Shown here piece after piece: positions 37,785-48,300 of a stretch of 64,000 nucleotides of DNA. The notes below the pieces were generated by a model. It did no database searches, had not been told where the DNA came from, and saw only the letters and a program-made list of their open reading frames with translations. Each line of letters opens with the position of its first letter. The stretch's first letter is position 1. Source of the stretch: Gibbula magus (lineage: Eukaryota; Mollusca; Gastropoda; Trochida; Trochidae); NCBI GenBank assembly GCA_936450465.1, contig OW388292.1, forward strand, positions 9,877,756-9,941,755, given 5' to 3'. Position numbers and translations under genes: made by a program.

Positions 37785-38662
37785 CCATGTACTGGTGGAT
37801 ACCGCAGTGTTGACTGTGACGAGTGTGACAGATGGACTGGAATCTGTAACAGTACCTGCACACCTGGCTGGGAGAGGGAGGGGTGTGATAGAGGTTGGAG
37901 AATTAAAACTGTTGGAGAATATCTCGACTTACAAGTGATAGTTTTTTTTACAAATAGTATAACATACATGTAAATGTTTAATATAACATTTCAAATAATA
38001 TAGTTCAAAATGAAAAATAAAATACAATTAGTTATCAAATAATTTACTGAATTGATTTGATATTAAATGAAATGTTTTCAAATCATTGAACAGAATATTC
38101 ACACAAAGAAAAGCTTACATAATCACGAAAGTAATTTAAATTTTTTTATTTAACATATTATTTACCTAAAATACAATAAACAATTGTCTTGTTTTGTCTA
38201 CAAAATAATTTACTGAACCAATTTGAACATGTATTATTTTTGTATTTATATTTCAACACAACAAAACATACAAGGAAGGAGTATAAACCCACCAGCGATG
38301 AGGGATCAAAAAAGCAAACATGGTTTTATAAAACATTATTCGCCAAAATACTCGTTAAAATGGCATAATGATTATCATTCAAAACGAAAATGATAAAAAA
38401 AACAAGCAGTCTGCAAACAAGAGAGTCGTTATCTACAGTGCAACTTTCCTAGTTCCTTGTAGAGTACAATAAAGATTTTTCCATTTCATATTTATGTGTC
38501 TATGTATGTATCTATCGACCATTTCTATTGTAATCTTGTAACGGAACATACTGCTCCAGCTGCTCGACAGTGCAGCAACTCCTCTAGTTCCTGTGATCCA
38601 GTAAACGGGACATGTGACTCTGGGTGTCTGGCCGGTTGGACTGGGCACGATGTGTACAACAG
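37785..38662 (+). pseudogene. Decayed two-exon EGF block, duplicate of 48154-49951
   Basis: Two exon relics lie in the same order and orientation as the intact EGF exons 10 kb downstream. Relic 1 (37785-37893) matches 48154-48279 but has lost the AG of its 3' splice site (now AAA), gained one base at the start, and lost 18 bases that removed two cysteines' worth of sequence. Relic 2 (38535-38662) matches 49808-49951 but has its acceptor changed from AAG to AAT. It also carries a net 16-base deletion that shifts the frame into an early TAG. Both 5' splice sites survive. The intron between them aligns with the intact intron, but without the hairpin and MITE insertions found there. No other exon of the gene is recognisable nearby. 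Confidence 0.85.
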
Positions 38663-39536
38663 GTAAATGAATACATAGAAAAGTATAAACACAGATACCA
38701 AGGGCATGGCATCTTTTAAAAATGTATGTTTGACTATCACTGCCTGATCACTAGCTGGGAGTTGATGTGTGCACTAATGGTGAATGTACTAAATGTCTTT
38801 TGAGCACAGTCGGTATTAATGTGGGCGTGGCAGTCATAATCACTTAAGCATTCGCTCCAGGCAATAATACATATATTAACACTGTCACAATTCGCCTCTC
38901 TCTCGGGTCTTAAATAAAATACAAGTAGAACACAACTAGATAGATTCATGAAAACCATTATGCAAGGTTATAGATCATACTTGGAAAGATGGAACATTCT
39001 GACAAGTACGTACCCCAAACCAATACAGCACATCAACCACATTGGAGTAGGTTTAGAATAATGAGACACTCAACTTGACAAGCAGGTAATTAAGTTAAGT
39101 ATGTTTTGGGTTTGTTTAAAAAAAAATTCGTTTTTCTTTTGAGGAATTTCAAAGATGCATGTAGCCTCAATGGTATTGCGGACTTTCATATTTGCAACAA
39201 TATTAGCAGCCATGATATAAGTGAAATACTCTTGAAAGTGGCGTTAAACCCCCACCTTAACTCATCTCAAAGATATTAGCGTCTAAAGCCGTTTGTTTAA
39301 TTCAAATGTTTATGGTCCCAAGACATTCATTTTTACTCACAAAAACAGGGTCATTATGATTCTTTTCTTCATAGATGTCGATACAAAAGGAAGACGAGCT
39401 ACGGGCTGGTTATCCCATGAAGCATGGTGTCTGTAGTGAGAACCTGTTGTTTAGTGTTGGTTTGTATCCACCATGCTACCTGTTCACAAGGTAAGATCAG
39501 TTGTATATACCTACCCAATCATATCACGAAAGCAGT
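38663..39536. other. Non-coding stretch after the pseudogene
   Basis: Mostly unrecognised. One segment, 39375-39498, has an AG before it and GTAAG after it and one open frame (starting MSIQKEDELRAG), so it could be an exon. I recognise no domain and no matching phase in the neighbouring gene, so I do not call it. Confidence 0.4.
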
Positions 39537-39822
39537 ACAAAGTTGAAAAAGAAAGACAAGGAATTTATGGATGATCAACTTCTTTATTTCACAATACGTC
39601 GCCATTGTGAAATAAAGAAGTTGAACATCCAGTGAGTGAGTTATTGTTTAACGCCGCTTCGGCAGTATCGCAGCCATTAGCGGCGAGATATTTAATTTAT
39701 TTGCCTAATTCAAAACCAAAATTGCAACAAAAAAAACAGAACACGGCATGAAGACCGTAAAAACCTCAGCATATTATCAGTTGATTAGAGCTGATAATGA
39801 AAAGTAAAACTTTACAATTTGT

Positions 39823-40570
39823 CAATAAGGTCAACGAAATGAGTAAAAACTTGACTGATTGAAATAGAAAAAAAAGATGAAAAGTTTCCCTGATATGTGC
39901 AGTGTCCCAACACTCACATAGAATGTGTTTGATTGTGAGGGGACACTTCCAGGGTATACAAACCGGGGGATCTTCCCCCTTTAAAAGATATGAGTGTGTA
40001 AGATAAGAGTGTCCAATACGACATCGTCGTAGGAAACAAGCTTCCTGCCGGGTAAAAGAGAATAGAGATTTGTAACCTAAATGAGGTTGAAAAGTGTGGA
40101 GTTTGTTATGTTGTTGTTGGTCCCATTGGGACTTCAAACGTTGTTTAATGTAAGATTTGATAGCAGGTTTAGAATCTGTATATAGAACTTTAGAAGGAGA
40201 CATATGTTTGAGGCTTAAAGTTGATTTAGCTACAGAGTCAGGCTTATTATTACCTCTAATACCCATATGGCTAGGAAGCCAGCAAAAGACGATGTCTCTT
40301 TGGAGACAGGAATTATGGAGTAATAAAATATCCCTGATAATTTGGTGATCACACAGTTTTTAATTGCCTGTAAGCATGAAAGTGACTCGGAAAAAATAAT
40401 GTAATTATTGGGAGTTGAGTTTTTAATGTGATAGAGTAAAAATGCTGCTGCCATCATGCAGCCTTGAAGCATATGTTGTTGAAGGAGTCACAGTTGCTGC
40501 TGCTGTGGGTCCATTCTTAGAACCGTCAGTGTAAATTGGTTTATAATCTGCGAAAGTTAATCGCGTAGTT
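39823..40570 (-). pseudogene. LINE ORF2 C-terminus: RNase H domain remnant
   Basis: Read on the minus strand across frameshifts, the remnant shows FADYKPIYTDGSKNG (first catalytic Asp of RNase H), NYIIFSESLSCLQAI, GIRGNNKPDSVAKS and a C-terminal RRCRIGHSYLTHSYLLKGE followed by a PLTIKHILCEC motif. This order is typical of I/Nimb-clade LINE polyproteins. The usual SDSLSCLQAI reads SES here, and at least two frame breaks occur. It is a dead fragment. Confidence 0.85.
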
Positions 40571-40584
40571 AAAAAAATGACTGT

Positions 40585-42480
40585 TGAAATGGCCCAATGG
40601 GCTAATGGCATGGGATGGCGTCTGTCCGTCTGTCTGTCCGTCCGTCCGTAAACCTGTTCCTTTTTCGACTTCTTCTCCAGAACTACTGGGTCTAGGGAGC
40701 TGAAATTTTTTATATAGACTCCTTGGGCAATGGGGATTCTAAATTGTAGAGTTGGTGATCCAGTGACCCCAAAGAAGGGCCTCACAGGCCATAACCTAAA
40801 AACCTATTTTCATTTTCTTCTCCAGAATGAAAAGACCTAGAAGACTGAAATGTTGTGTACAGACTCTTTAGCCAATATAGATTCTAAATTGTAGATTTGG
40901 TGACCCTGTGGCCCCAAATAAGGGCCTCACAGGCCATGACCTAAAATCCTGTTTTCATCTTCTTTTCCAGAACGAAAAGACCTAGAAGGCTGTCATGTTG
41001 TGTAAAGAGTCTTTAGCCAATGGAGATTCTAAATTGTAGATTTGGTGACCCTGTGACCCCAAATAAGGGCCCCACAGGCCATTACCTAAAATCCCGTTTT
41101 CATCTTTTTCTCCGGAACAAAAAGACCTAGAAGGCTGTAATATTGTATGCAAACTCTTTAGCTAATGGGGATTTTAACTTGTAAATTTGGTGACCCTGTG
41201 ACCCCAAATATGGACCACAGCCTAAAAAACCTTTGAAAATGAATTTTGAACTGATATTTTATGACACTTCAATCACTATTTATTTGAAATATATGTCGAC
41301 TTGAGATAACAATCTACATTGTGGACATGTTTGTCAAATTGATGTTATCAATGTAAAATGAGAACTATTGAATAGCCTATGAACTGAAAATTGTGACAAG
41401 TCATAAAGGAATAAATTGAAGAGGAGGTAAGAATTATTTTATTTTACATGAGATATATGTGAACTGCATATGACTGGTGATGAAATGATAAGATAAGATT
41501 ATTTTCATCTTCTTCTCCAGAACAAAGAGACCTAGAAGGCTGTCATGTTGTGTAAAGAGTCTTTAGCCAATGGAGATTCTAAATTGTAGATTTGGTGACC
41601 CTATGGCCCCAAATGAGGGCCCCACAGGCAATTACCTAAAATCCTGTTTTCATCTTTTTCTCCAGAACAAAAAGACCTAGAAGGCTGTAATATTGTATGC
41701 AAACTCTTTAGCCAACTTTTAAATTTGGTGAAATGGGGCACAGCCTTAAAATCCTTTGAAAATGAATTTTGAACTGATATTTTATGGCACTTCAATCACT
41801 ATTTATTTGATTCCTAATAAATTACATGAGGGGGAGTCATCTCATCATCTAGATATATGAGACCTAACTTAGGTTTTAGAAATGCAAAACTGAGAAAAAA
41901 GTAACTTTGCAGTTAATCTTATTCAGTAGTAATGTGAAATATATGTCGACCTATTGAATAGCTTTTAAACTGAATATTGTGGATATTATAAAAAAAGGCC
42001 CTCACAGTTCAAAACATAAAAAAAACTATTTTCATCTTCTTCTCCAGAACACACTGGAAGGAATATTGCGTTCAGAATGTTTAGATGTTTGGATGAAAAG
42101 GCTTAGAACCGTTAAAATTGTGCAGAGATTATTTAGCCAAGGTGATTCTAACTTGTACTATGTACCATGAGATTCATCACATTGCCTGTTCTCTCTAAGC
42201 CTTATACAGCTAGATCAGTGCTGCCAGTGTTTAGTGCAAGCCAGAGTCTATTACATAATTTGGTGGTAAAACACAAAAAAAAACAGCTGGCTTGTAACCA
42301 GAGCCAAGGGGTCAGAATATTGCATAATCTCCTGTGTGTTGACCTTGCTGAGTGCTCTCTCTCAATTTCAAGACTAAGATGTGTCAGGGTTAGGAATTGT
42401 GCATTATATTGAGACAACATATTTCTGTCTTCATCATCAAACAAAATAAACCCTGATGAGCCACAGAGTCCATGGCTCTC
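40585..42480. mobile_element. Tandem-array element inserted in the LINE, about 1.9 kb
   Basis: The left margin resembles the other copies' leader (GGCCCAATGGGCTAATGGCATGG, broken here), then a TCCG/TCTG repeat and TCTTCTCCAGAACTACTGG. Units of about 145 bp follow, with landmarks at 40714, 40859, 41006 and 41151. A later block (about 41500-41815) repeats part of this array, including a GAACTGATATTTTATG tail. The right margin has GATGAGCCACAGAGTCCATG (42453). It splits the LINE just upstream of its RNase H domain. Confidence 0.65.
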
Positions 42481-42742
42481 TTTCTTATTAGTAGTTCGAG
42501 AGAGGTTGACACGGGGCCTGGCCACCTGCCATGGTGGAGTGGCAAGCAGACCATGCTTTGCTATTGTTGTTAGGTCAATATCAGAATCTTCAACATGTTG
42601 ATGAAGTCTGATACCGAGTGGTGTTCGAGGTTGATGAATTTGAATTTGAATGTGAGGATTTTGGTTTTGAATGATTTGTAGTAGATTTTGATGCAGTTAC
42701 CTCTTCCCGGAAGAGGGACTATCTTCCATTGATGAGTCATGA

Positions 42743-43100
42743 TCATGTACGAACAGGTTTATGTATAATTTTCTGCAAGGTGAGAAGTGATGTTGCCTGT
42801 TGTTTTGTTCTTACTTCCACAAGAAAGTACCCATTCCTAATCTTCTTGACATCCTTCACATCACCAGCAAGACCCTGAATGGTCGTGGCGGTGGCGAAGG
42901 GATTCAGCCGTAGAGGCTTATCATCAGTTGATGATATAACCAAAAACAGAGGAAAGGTGCTTGAATTAGAACTTGAAGTTGGAGTTGAGGTTGAGGTTGA
43001 AGGATTTTAGCAAGATGATTTTGAATGTTTAGTTGATTTTGATGATGTTGCCTCTCCGTCAGAAGAGGGACAATCATCCGTTGAAAGATTGCGCTTGTTT
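42743..43100 (-). pseudogene. LINE ORF1 (gag-like) N-terminal remnant
   Basis: The minus-strand segment (start codon at 42943 in the open part) reads VISSTDDKPLRLNPFATAT, followed by QGLAGDVKDVKKIRNGYFL and KKQ/KQQAT-like residues. This is the conserved opening of gag-like ORF1 proteins of Nimb-type LINEs. The sequence upstream to 43713 matches a LINE 5' untranslated leader. The frame breaks after about 66 codons and runs into low-complexity Ser/Asn sequence. Confidence 0.7.
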
Positions 43101-43759
43101 TTAACTGAACGGGTCATGTTCAGTTGGTAAATATTCATCAACCTGGATCCCCACCCACCACGGAGCACCAACAAGGGCAATGCTGTATGTCAGCGGGTGT
43201 CCTGCTGACAGCACCGGGGATACCAGGATGATATACTCCACTAAAGAGTTTAAAATTCTTCACTGGATTGACCCATTGGCCACTGCTATCTTGGAAGCTG
43301 AGTAAAGTTGATGAAGGAGTGTAAGAGAGCACTATGAATAGAATCACAAGCAAAAAGTAGAGATAAGTACATCCGGAAGGATAGCGTTGTGAAAAGGTGG
43401 TGAAGTTATGCAAGAGAGCACAGATAAAGTAAAGAACATAATTTTAAAGAGAGAGGTAGCAGCGTAAGAAGAAGGATAGGAAAGATGTGCGCAACCATGT
43501 GCTTGGCATGACCAGCCGAATGACCAGACCGGGCCAATCTGGCAACCTGTCTAGATGAAGTCGGGGCTGAAGCAGTGTATTGTTCAGTGTTAGCATCCCT
43601 CCTCCACCCGTACAGGTCGCAGCCCATGGCAAACGGACTGCCCCCTTTTAGTCATCTCTTACGACAAGCAGGAGGAACTGAGGGCCTATTCTAACCCGGG
43701 CACCCCACGGGGCTTGAACATCCATAAATTCCTTGTATTTCTATTACACCAACTTCTAG

Positions 43760-45164
43760 AATGCCTCCCAAACAGTTTTTCAGTACAAAGTTATTTTCAT
43801 GCTTCACAACAAATAATGAGATCAAACAATTTCGGATGATGCAGGTCAAATTGGGAACATATCGTCTTCTTCAACATTTAGAACTCGTTCTTCTTCTTCA
43901 AATATGCTTTGAATATCTGCTTAAAAGTATGTTAGATAAGATAAGACGATGGAAATTTCGGATACATCGTTATACACACAAGAACAGAACAGAAACATTC
44001 ACAGCATATCACATTTCAACAAGCACTAAGATCATAAACATTAAATAAATAGGAAAGGGCACTAAATTAGATAGGGTAAGATAAGGATTAATGCAATGAT
44101 CAGACCTAAAAGAAAAGGTTGACATTTACAATGGTTTTCATAAGGGTAAGATGATTAATGATGATTAACTTTCGTTTAATACCGGATGGTACAAAAGAAT
44201 GACGGAGCCTGTTTGTTCTGGCTATCGGCAAGAACAGATGTACAAGTCCTGATGGGAGAAATTCAAAATCATAATGGCTAACATGAGCGCTGTCATTTGA
44301 TATATTTTGCAATTTTTTGGCAATGTGCTTCTCGTAAAGTTGGCCGAAAGATATTATTGACTCTGTGCCAATGATTCTGAGTGCTGAGTTTGTAATGTTA
44401 AATTTAGTTTTTTTTGAACAGATAGGTTACCAAGGAAAAAAAACAGATCAAAGGTTAACGTTAAAGTGACAGTTAAAGTGCTCTGTAAAACAATTTCATC
44501 AGAGAACAGCCAATTCTTAAGGTGTTTAAACGATGTAAGAAATACAATCTTTGCTGGCCTTTTTGAATAGGCAAATTTCTTCGTTGTTGATTCAAATAGG
44601 TTCTGGAGAAATATATGATTTTGGAGGTCTCTAACAATTTATTTCCTTTCTTGGCATTTGAAAGTTATCGTTGTACCAATTTTTAAAATTTAAAATCAAA
44701 TGTTTGTCAGCAAGGTCAGCAGACTTTAAAAGTGAAACAATAGTTACATTACTAAGACAATCATTGGTCAACCTGGTTCCCGGTCCACGTTCCGCTTGAG
44801 TTACAGTGCGGAACGAGGCCCGGGAACCAAGATGTTGTCGCTCATACGTTTGTAAGTGAAGCGAAAATAGGAGTTAATGACTTTCTTTGGCTTTGTCAAA
44901 ATATATATGATATTTTCATTATATAATCACATATTTCATTACTAAATATATAATACAAATTTTCACTTCACTTGATGAAACGTACATGGAATTCCACGAG
45001 GATTTCAATTATCCGCTATATTGTACTAAACTGAATAATGTAAAGTTGAAGCTAAGGTCACATTTTAAAAGTTCATAATAATACTTATTCAGTACTTGTA
45101 CATGACAGAACAGTATTCACGAAACTGTAAAATATATTGTACTTTAATATCGAGTCCATTACAG
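43760..45164. other. Non-coding stretch before the FTP-EGF gene exons
   Basis: I see no exon. A signal-peptide exon ending in phase 1 is expected somewhere upstream of 45165 by comparison with the paralogue at 57886, but I could not find one here. A 44780-44835 segment contains an imperfect inverted pair (GGTTCCCGG and CCGGGAACC). Confidence 0.5.
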
Positions 45165-45380
45165 TGAATGTTGCTCTCTACAAGAACACCTCCACCACAT
45201 CTGGGACTTTTAAAAGCGGTCAGCTATTATGGAACTCATCAGGAGCTGTGGACGGGGACCATGTTACCCTGGACTCTCCCTCCTCCAGCTTCCACTCTTG
45301 GAAGGTGCCAGCTGACTGGACAGTGGATCTGGGACAGGAATACCCGCTGTACATCATGATAGTTTACTTCAGACCGGGCT
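45165..45380 (+). CDS. Exon: first half of FTP (fucolectin-like) domain
   Basis: Acceptor TTACAG ends at 45164; donor is GTGAGT at 45381. Read in phase 1, the exon gives VNVALYKNTSTTSG, SSGAVDGDH and ADWTVDLGQEYPLY, the signature of the eel-fucolectin family (NVAL, AVDGD, VDLGQ). It aligns along its length with the exon at 59471. Confidence 0.9.
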
Positions 45381-48300
45381 GTGAGTAACAGATGATAATG
45401 ACAACATTGCTTTTAATAACGTCAACAAACACCTTGCATTTAGTACTATGGCAGACTCAATTACACTAAGCGATCTCTAGCAAGCTCACTACAAAGCGAA
45501 TCTGCCGCAGACTCAAATACCCCACAAACTATATCTACTTATGTTTCATATTCTTACATTTAATACAACACACTTGTTTACTTAACGTATGAGCTTATTG
45601 AAAAGTTGGATTTAAGTTTTATTTTGTGTTAATGGTTTAGAACAACAGAACGCATAAAAACATCATATAATTTGTACTATGTGTCGATAATAAACACACT
45701 GTACAATCAAAACAAATGGAATTAAATGAATGAAAATTTATTATCAGGTATTGTAATAATCAGTCATTATCAAGTTACTCTAATTTAAGACGAGCCATTC
45801 CCAAACTAGGCTTTTGTGTTTTAAACCCATATATACGTAAAATGGACCATGAGACGATTAATATACTTAAATCTGTCATCAATATATCACAGTTGCATAT
45901 TGTTACTGGACCAACGGAACGACCTCTGTGTTCAGCTATTATCGTATAAGGGTATATACGATATCCACTTTAATTATTTTCTTAGTTCATTGGACCTGAA
46001 AGGCCAGACGGGCTTATGGAATCTGCCGTCGTGCGTCGTCCGTCCGTCGTCCGTCCGTCGTCCGTAAACTTTTCACTCTTTCAACTTCTCCTCAACAACC
46101 GCTACACCCACAATGCTGGTGGTTGCCTAGCCGGAACCTAAGGGGTCAAAGTGTGTTTATCACGAATTCCAACGCCCACAAATATAGCTTTAGAGGCATT
46201 AAAAGTGAAACCTTTTAACAACTTCTTCTCTGAAAGCCAACATCTTTGTGGGATGGAGATACAAGTTTGTAAATGTGATTTCAGGTTTCACTGTAGTCGA
46301 CAGCAAGCTCAGGCAGAAAGAGTAATTGTAATGTTATGTAATCGGAGTTCAGGTTTCTGTTTATGGCCAAGCTCAGTTAAAGTTACAACTAGCTGAGGTA
46401 CTGTAGACAACTTCATGTTTGTTAAGCATTTGAAGGATTGGTACAATGGTTAAGGACATAATAACAAGCTTTAATGTCTTTGAAAGACTTTGTCTAAGCT
46501 ATATTAGTTGTAACATGTAGTCTTTTTTCATGAATGAAGAATTATGCTTGACCATTTGACACCAAATTGTATTGCTTCTCTCTCCCTAAATCCCCTATCC
46601 CCTATCCCCTTTCCCTCTCTCTGTAGGGGGATGTTTTGGGCTGATTACGGGTCAGGGAAAATACAGATATGGGGAAACATGGTAAACATATTTAACCATT
46701 GTTCCACTGATTTTGTTAATGTATTTTATGTATTGAAAGCAAAACCTGTTGAACGTGTAAATTTGTCCAAACCAAAAAAGTTTGTTTATATGTGTATAAT
46801 AGCTATAGTACCTCATGAGCTGCAGAGCCCATGACTCTATTTTTACAGACTTTTTAAAGTTTGGTTATGGAAAAGTATGATAGACATTGAAGAAAAAATG
46901 CTTTAGACGTATTATCCATACCCATCCAGCATGTACTCAAGTCTATACAAAGTCTAAACTATGGTTGTTTCGTATCTTTACAGTTCTCTTTAGAATCGCC
47001 AACTCCACCATCTACGTGGACAAGGACCCGTCCAGAGTCTGCTACACCTTCCCGTCTACAGTCTCTGACAACCCAACACGACTCACGTGTAATGAGACGG
47101 CCAGATATGTTACCGTCAAGAATCCAGGGACTGACCTTGAAATGGACTCTCTTAACATCTGTGAAGTGGAGATATATGGTAATGATGTTTGCATATTCGT
47201 TAGGTGGATCTTAAGACAATAGCATCACAAATTGAGATTGGGTACTGAGGACATACGAGTTTTAAAGGATAGATGCAATGACACATGGTCAAAATTGGAT
47301 TCATTCATGGTATGTCAATTTGACAATTGATCGATTTTAAATTTCTGAAATCGGCCCCTAAATTACTTATATACAGCTTTTTTTAAAAAACGCCTAAGGT
47401 AGCCCAGGCGGCCAGAATGAAAATCTGCGGTGGTGTGGTCCCTGAAGCGATGACTCCTGTGACGTCACTTGAGTAATCTCAATGTCGGCAATAGTTATGA
47501 TTCAACGTAATTTCATAACATTTTGATTGTTAATTTAACAAACAAATCTTAAATAAAACAACTTAAATTTTCCATATATCGCATGTTTAGATATACAACT
47601 AGGTAATTCCTCAGATGACAATTACATAAGTATTGCATAAATATGTGTTTTTGTTTTTGCAATTTAACACCTGAAAATTTCAACTAGCGGCAGTAATAAT
47701 CATCATTAATTAATTAATGAGGTACAATGAACAAGCTGTCTTGCGGGTCACAGACGACCCTCGTCTGTTGTTAATCACAGTCACGCCTCAAGGATCTCCT
47801 CGCTGTTTGTGGCATTTGTTAAAATGGGTAAATTAAAATCGTCTTAATAATAAATTGCAAGTGTATATTGTCTCAATTTTATGCTCAATTGATTCCGATA
47901 TATAATGTGCGTAGAGGTAATAATCTGTCATGAAAAATGCATTTCACGTTAACTTTAAGCTTGACATTTTATACTTAAGTTCATAAATCGTTGCTTTAAA
48001 ATTGGCATACTTTGTACTGTCGATCGCGACAAAGACTGTCACTGTCTATGATCTGGAAACTGTAACAGTGATCTGGTAACATAATCTATGCAGTAAAATG
48101 ATTAATGTTTTCAAAAACAGACATGGTAACATTTCAATGCATATTAACTTCAGCCTGTACTGATGGACACCGCGGTGTTGACTGTGATGTGGACTGTCAC
48201 TGTGACGAGTGTGACAGATGGACTGGAATCTGTAACGGTACCTGTACACCTGGCTGGGAGGGGCAGAGATGTGACAGAGGTTAGAGAATGGGTAAATCTG

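Larger units (their letters stand above)
39631..43713 (-). mobile_element. Defective LINE retrotransposon (I/Nimb-like), with target-site duplication
   Basis: The element is bounded by the 10-bp direct repeat TTGAACATCC (39621-39630 and 43714-43723), which fixes both ends. It reads on the minus strand. The 5' end begins with a GTGCCCGGGTTAGAATAGG-type leader. An ORF1 remnant (42743-43100) is followed, after an internal deletion near 42.6 kb that removed the endonuclease and most of the reverse transcriptase, by the stretch preceding RNase H. The RNase H and C-terminal region (39823-40570) and a 3' end rich in ACTCACT (minus sense) close it. A separate element occupies 40585-42480. Frameshifts and stops make it non-functional. 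Confidence 0.85.
39556..43742. mobile_element. Hairpin (foldback) element split by a LINE insertion
   Basis: The left part, 39556-39630, contains one full arm, a short loop (ACGTCGCC) and the inner part of the second arm. The outer part of the second arm, CATCCATAAATTCCTTGT, resumes at 43719. When the intervening 4.1 kb is ignored, the two arms pair over about 40 bases with one mismatch. The family is related to the hairpins at 13.95 and 48.41 kb (shared AACTTCTTTA core). Confidence 0.85.

Noticed and set aside
42202..42525. 107-codon minus-strand open frame near 42.3 kb
   Set aside because: Its start region is the LINE segment just before RNase H and the rest is the inserted array element's margin. 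It is a chance fusion of two repeats.
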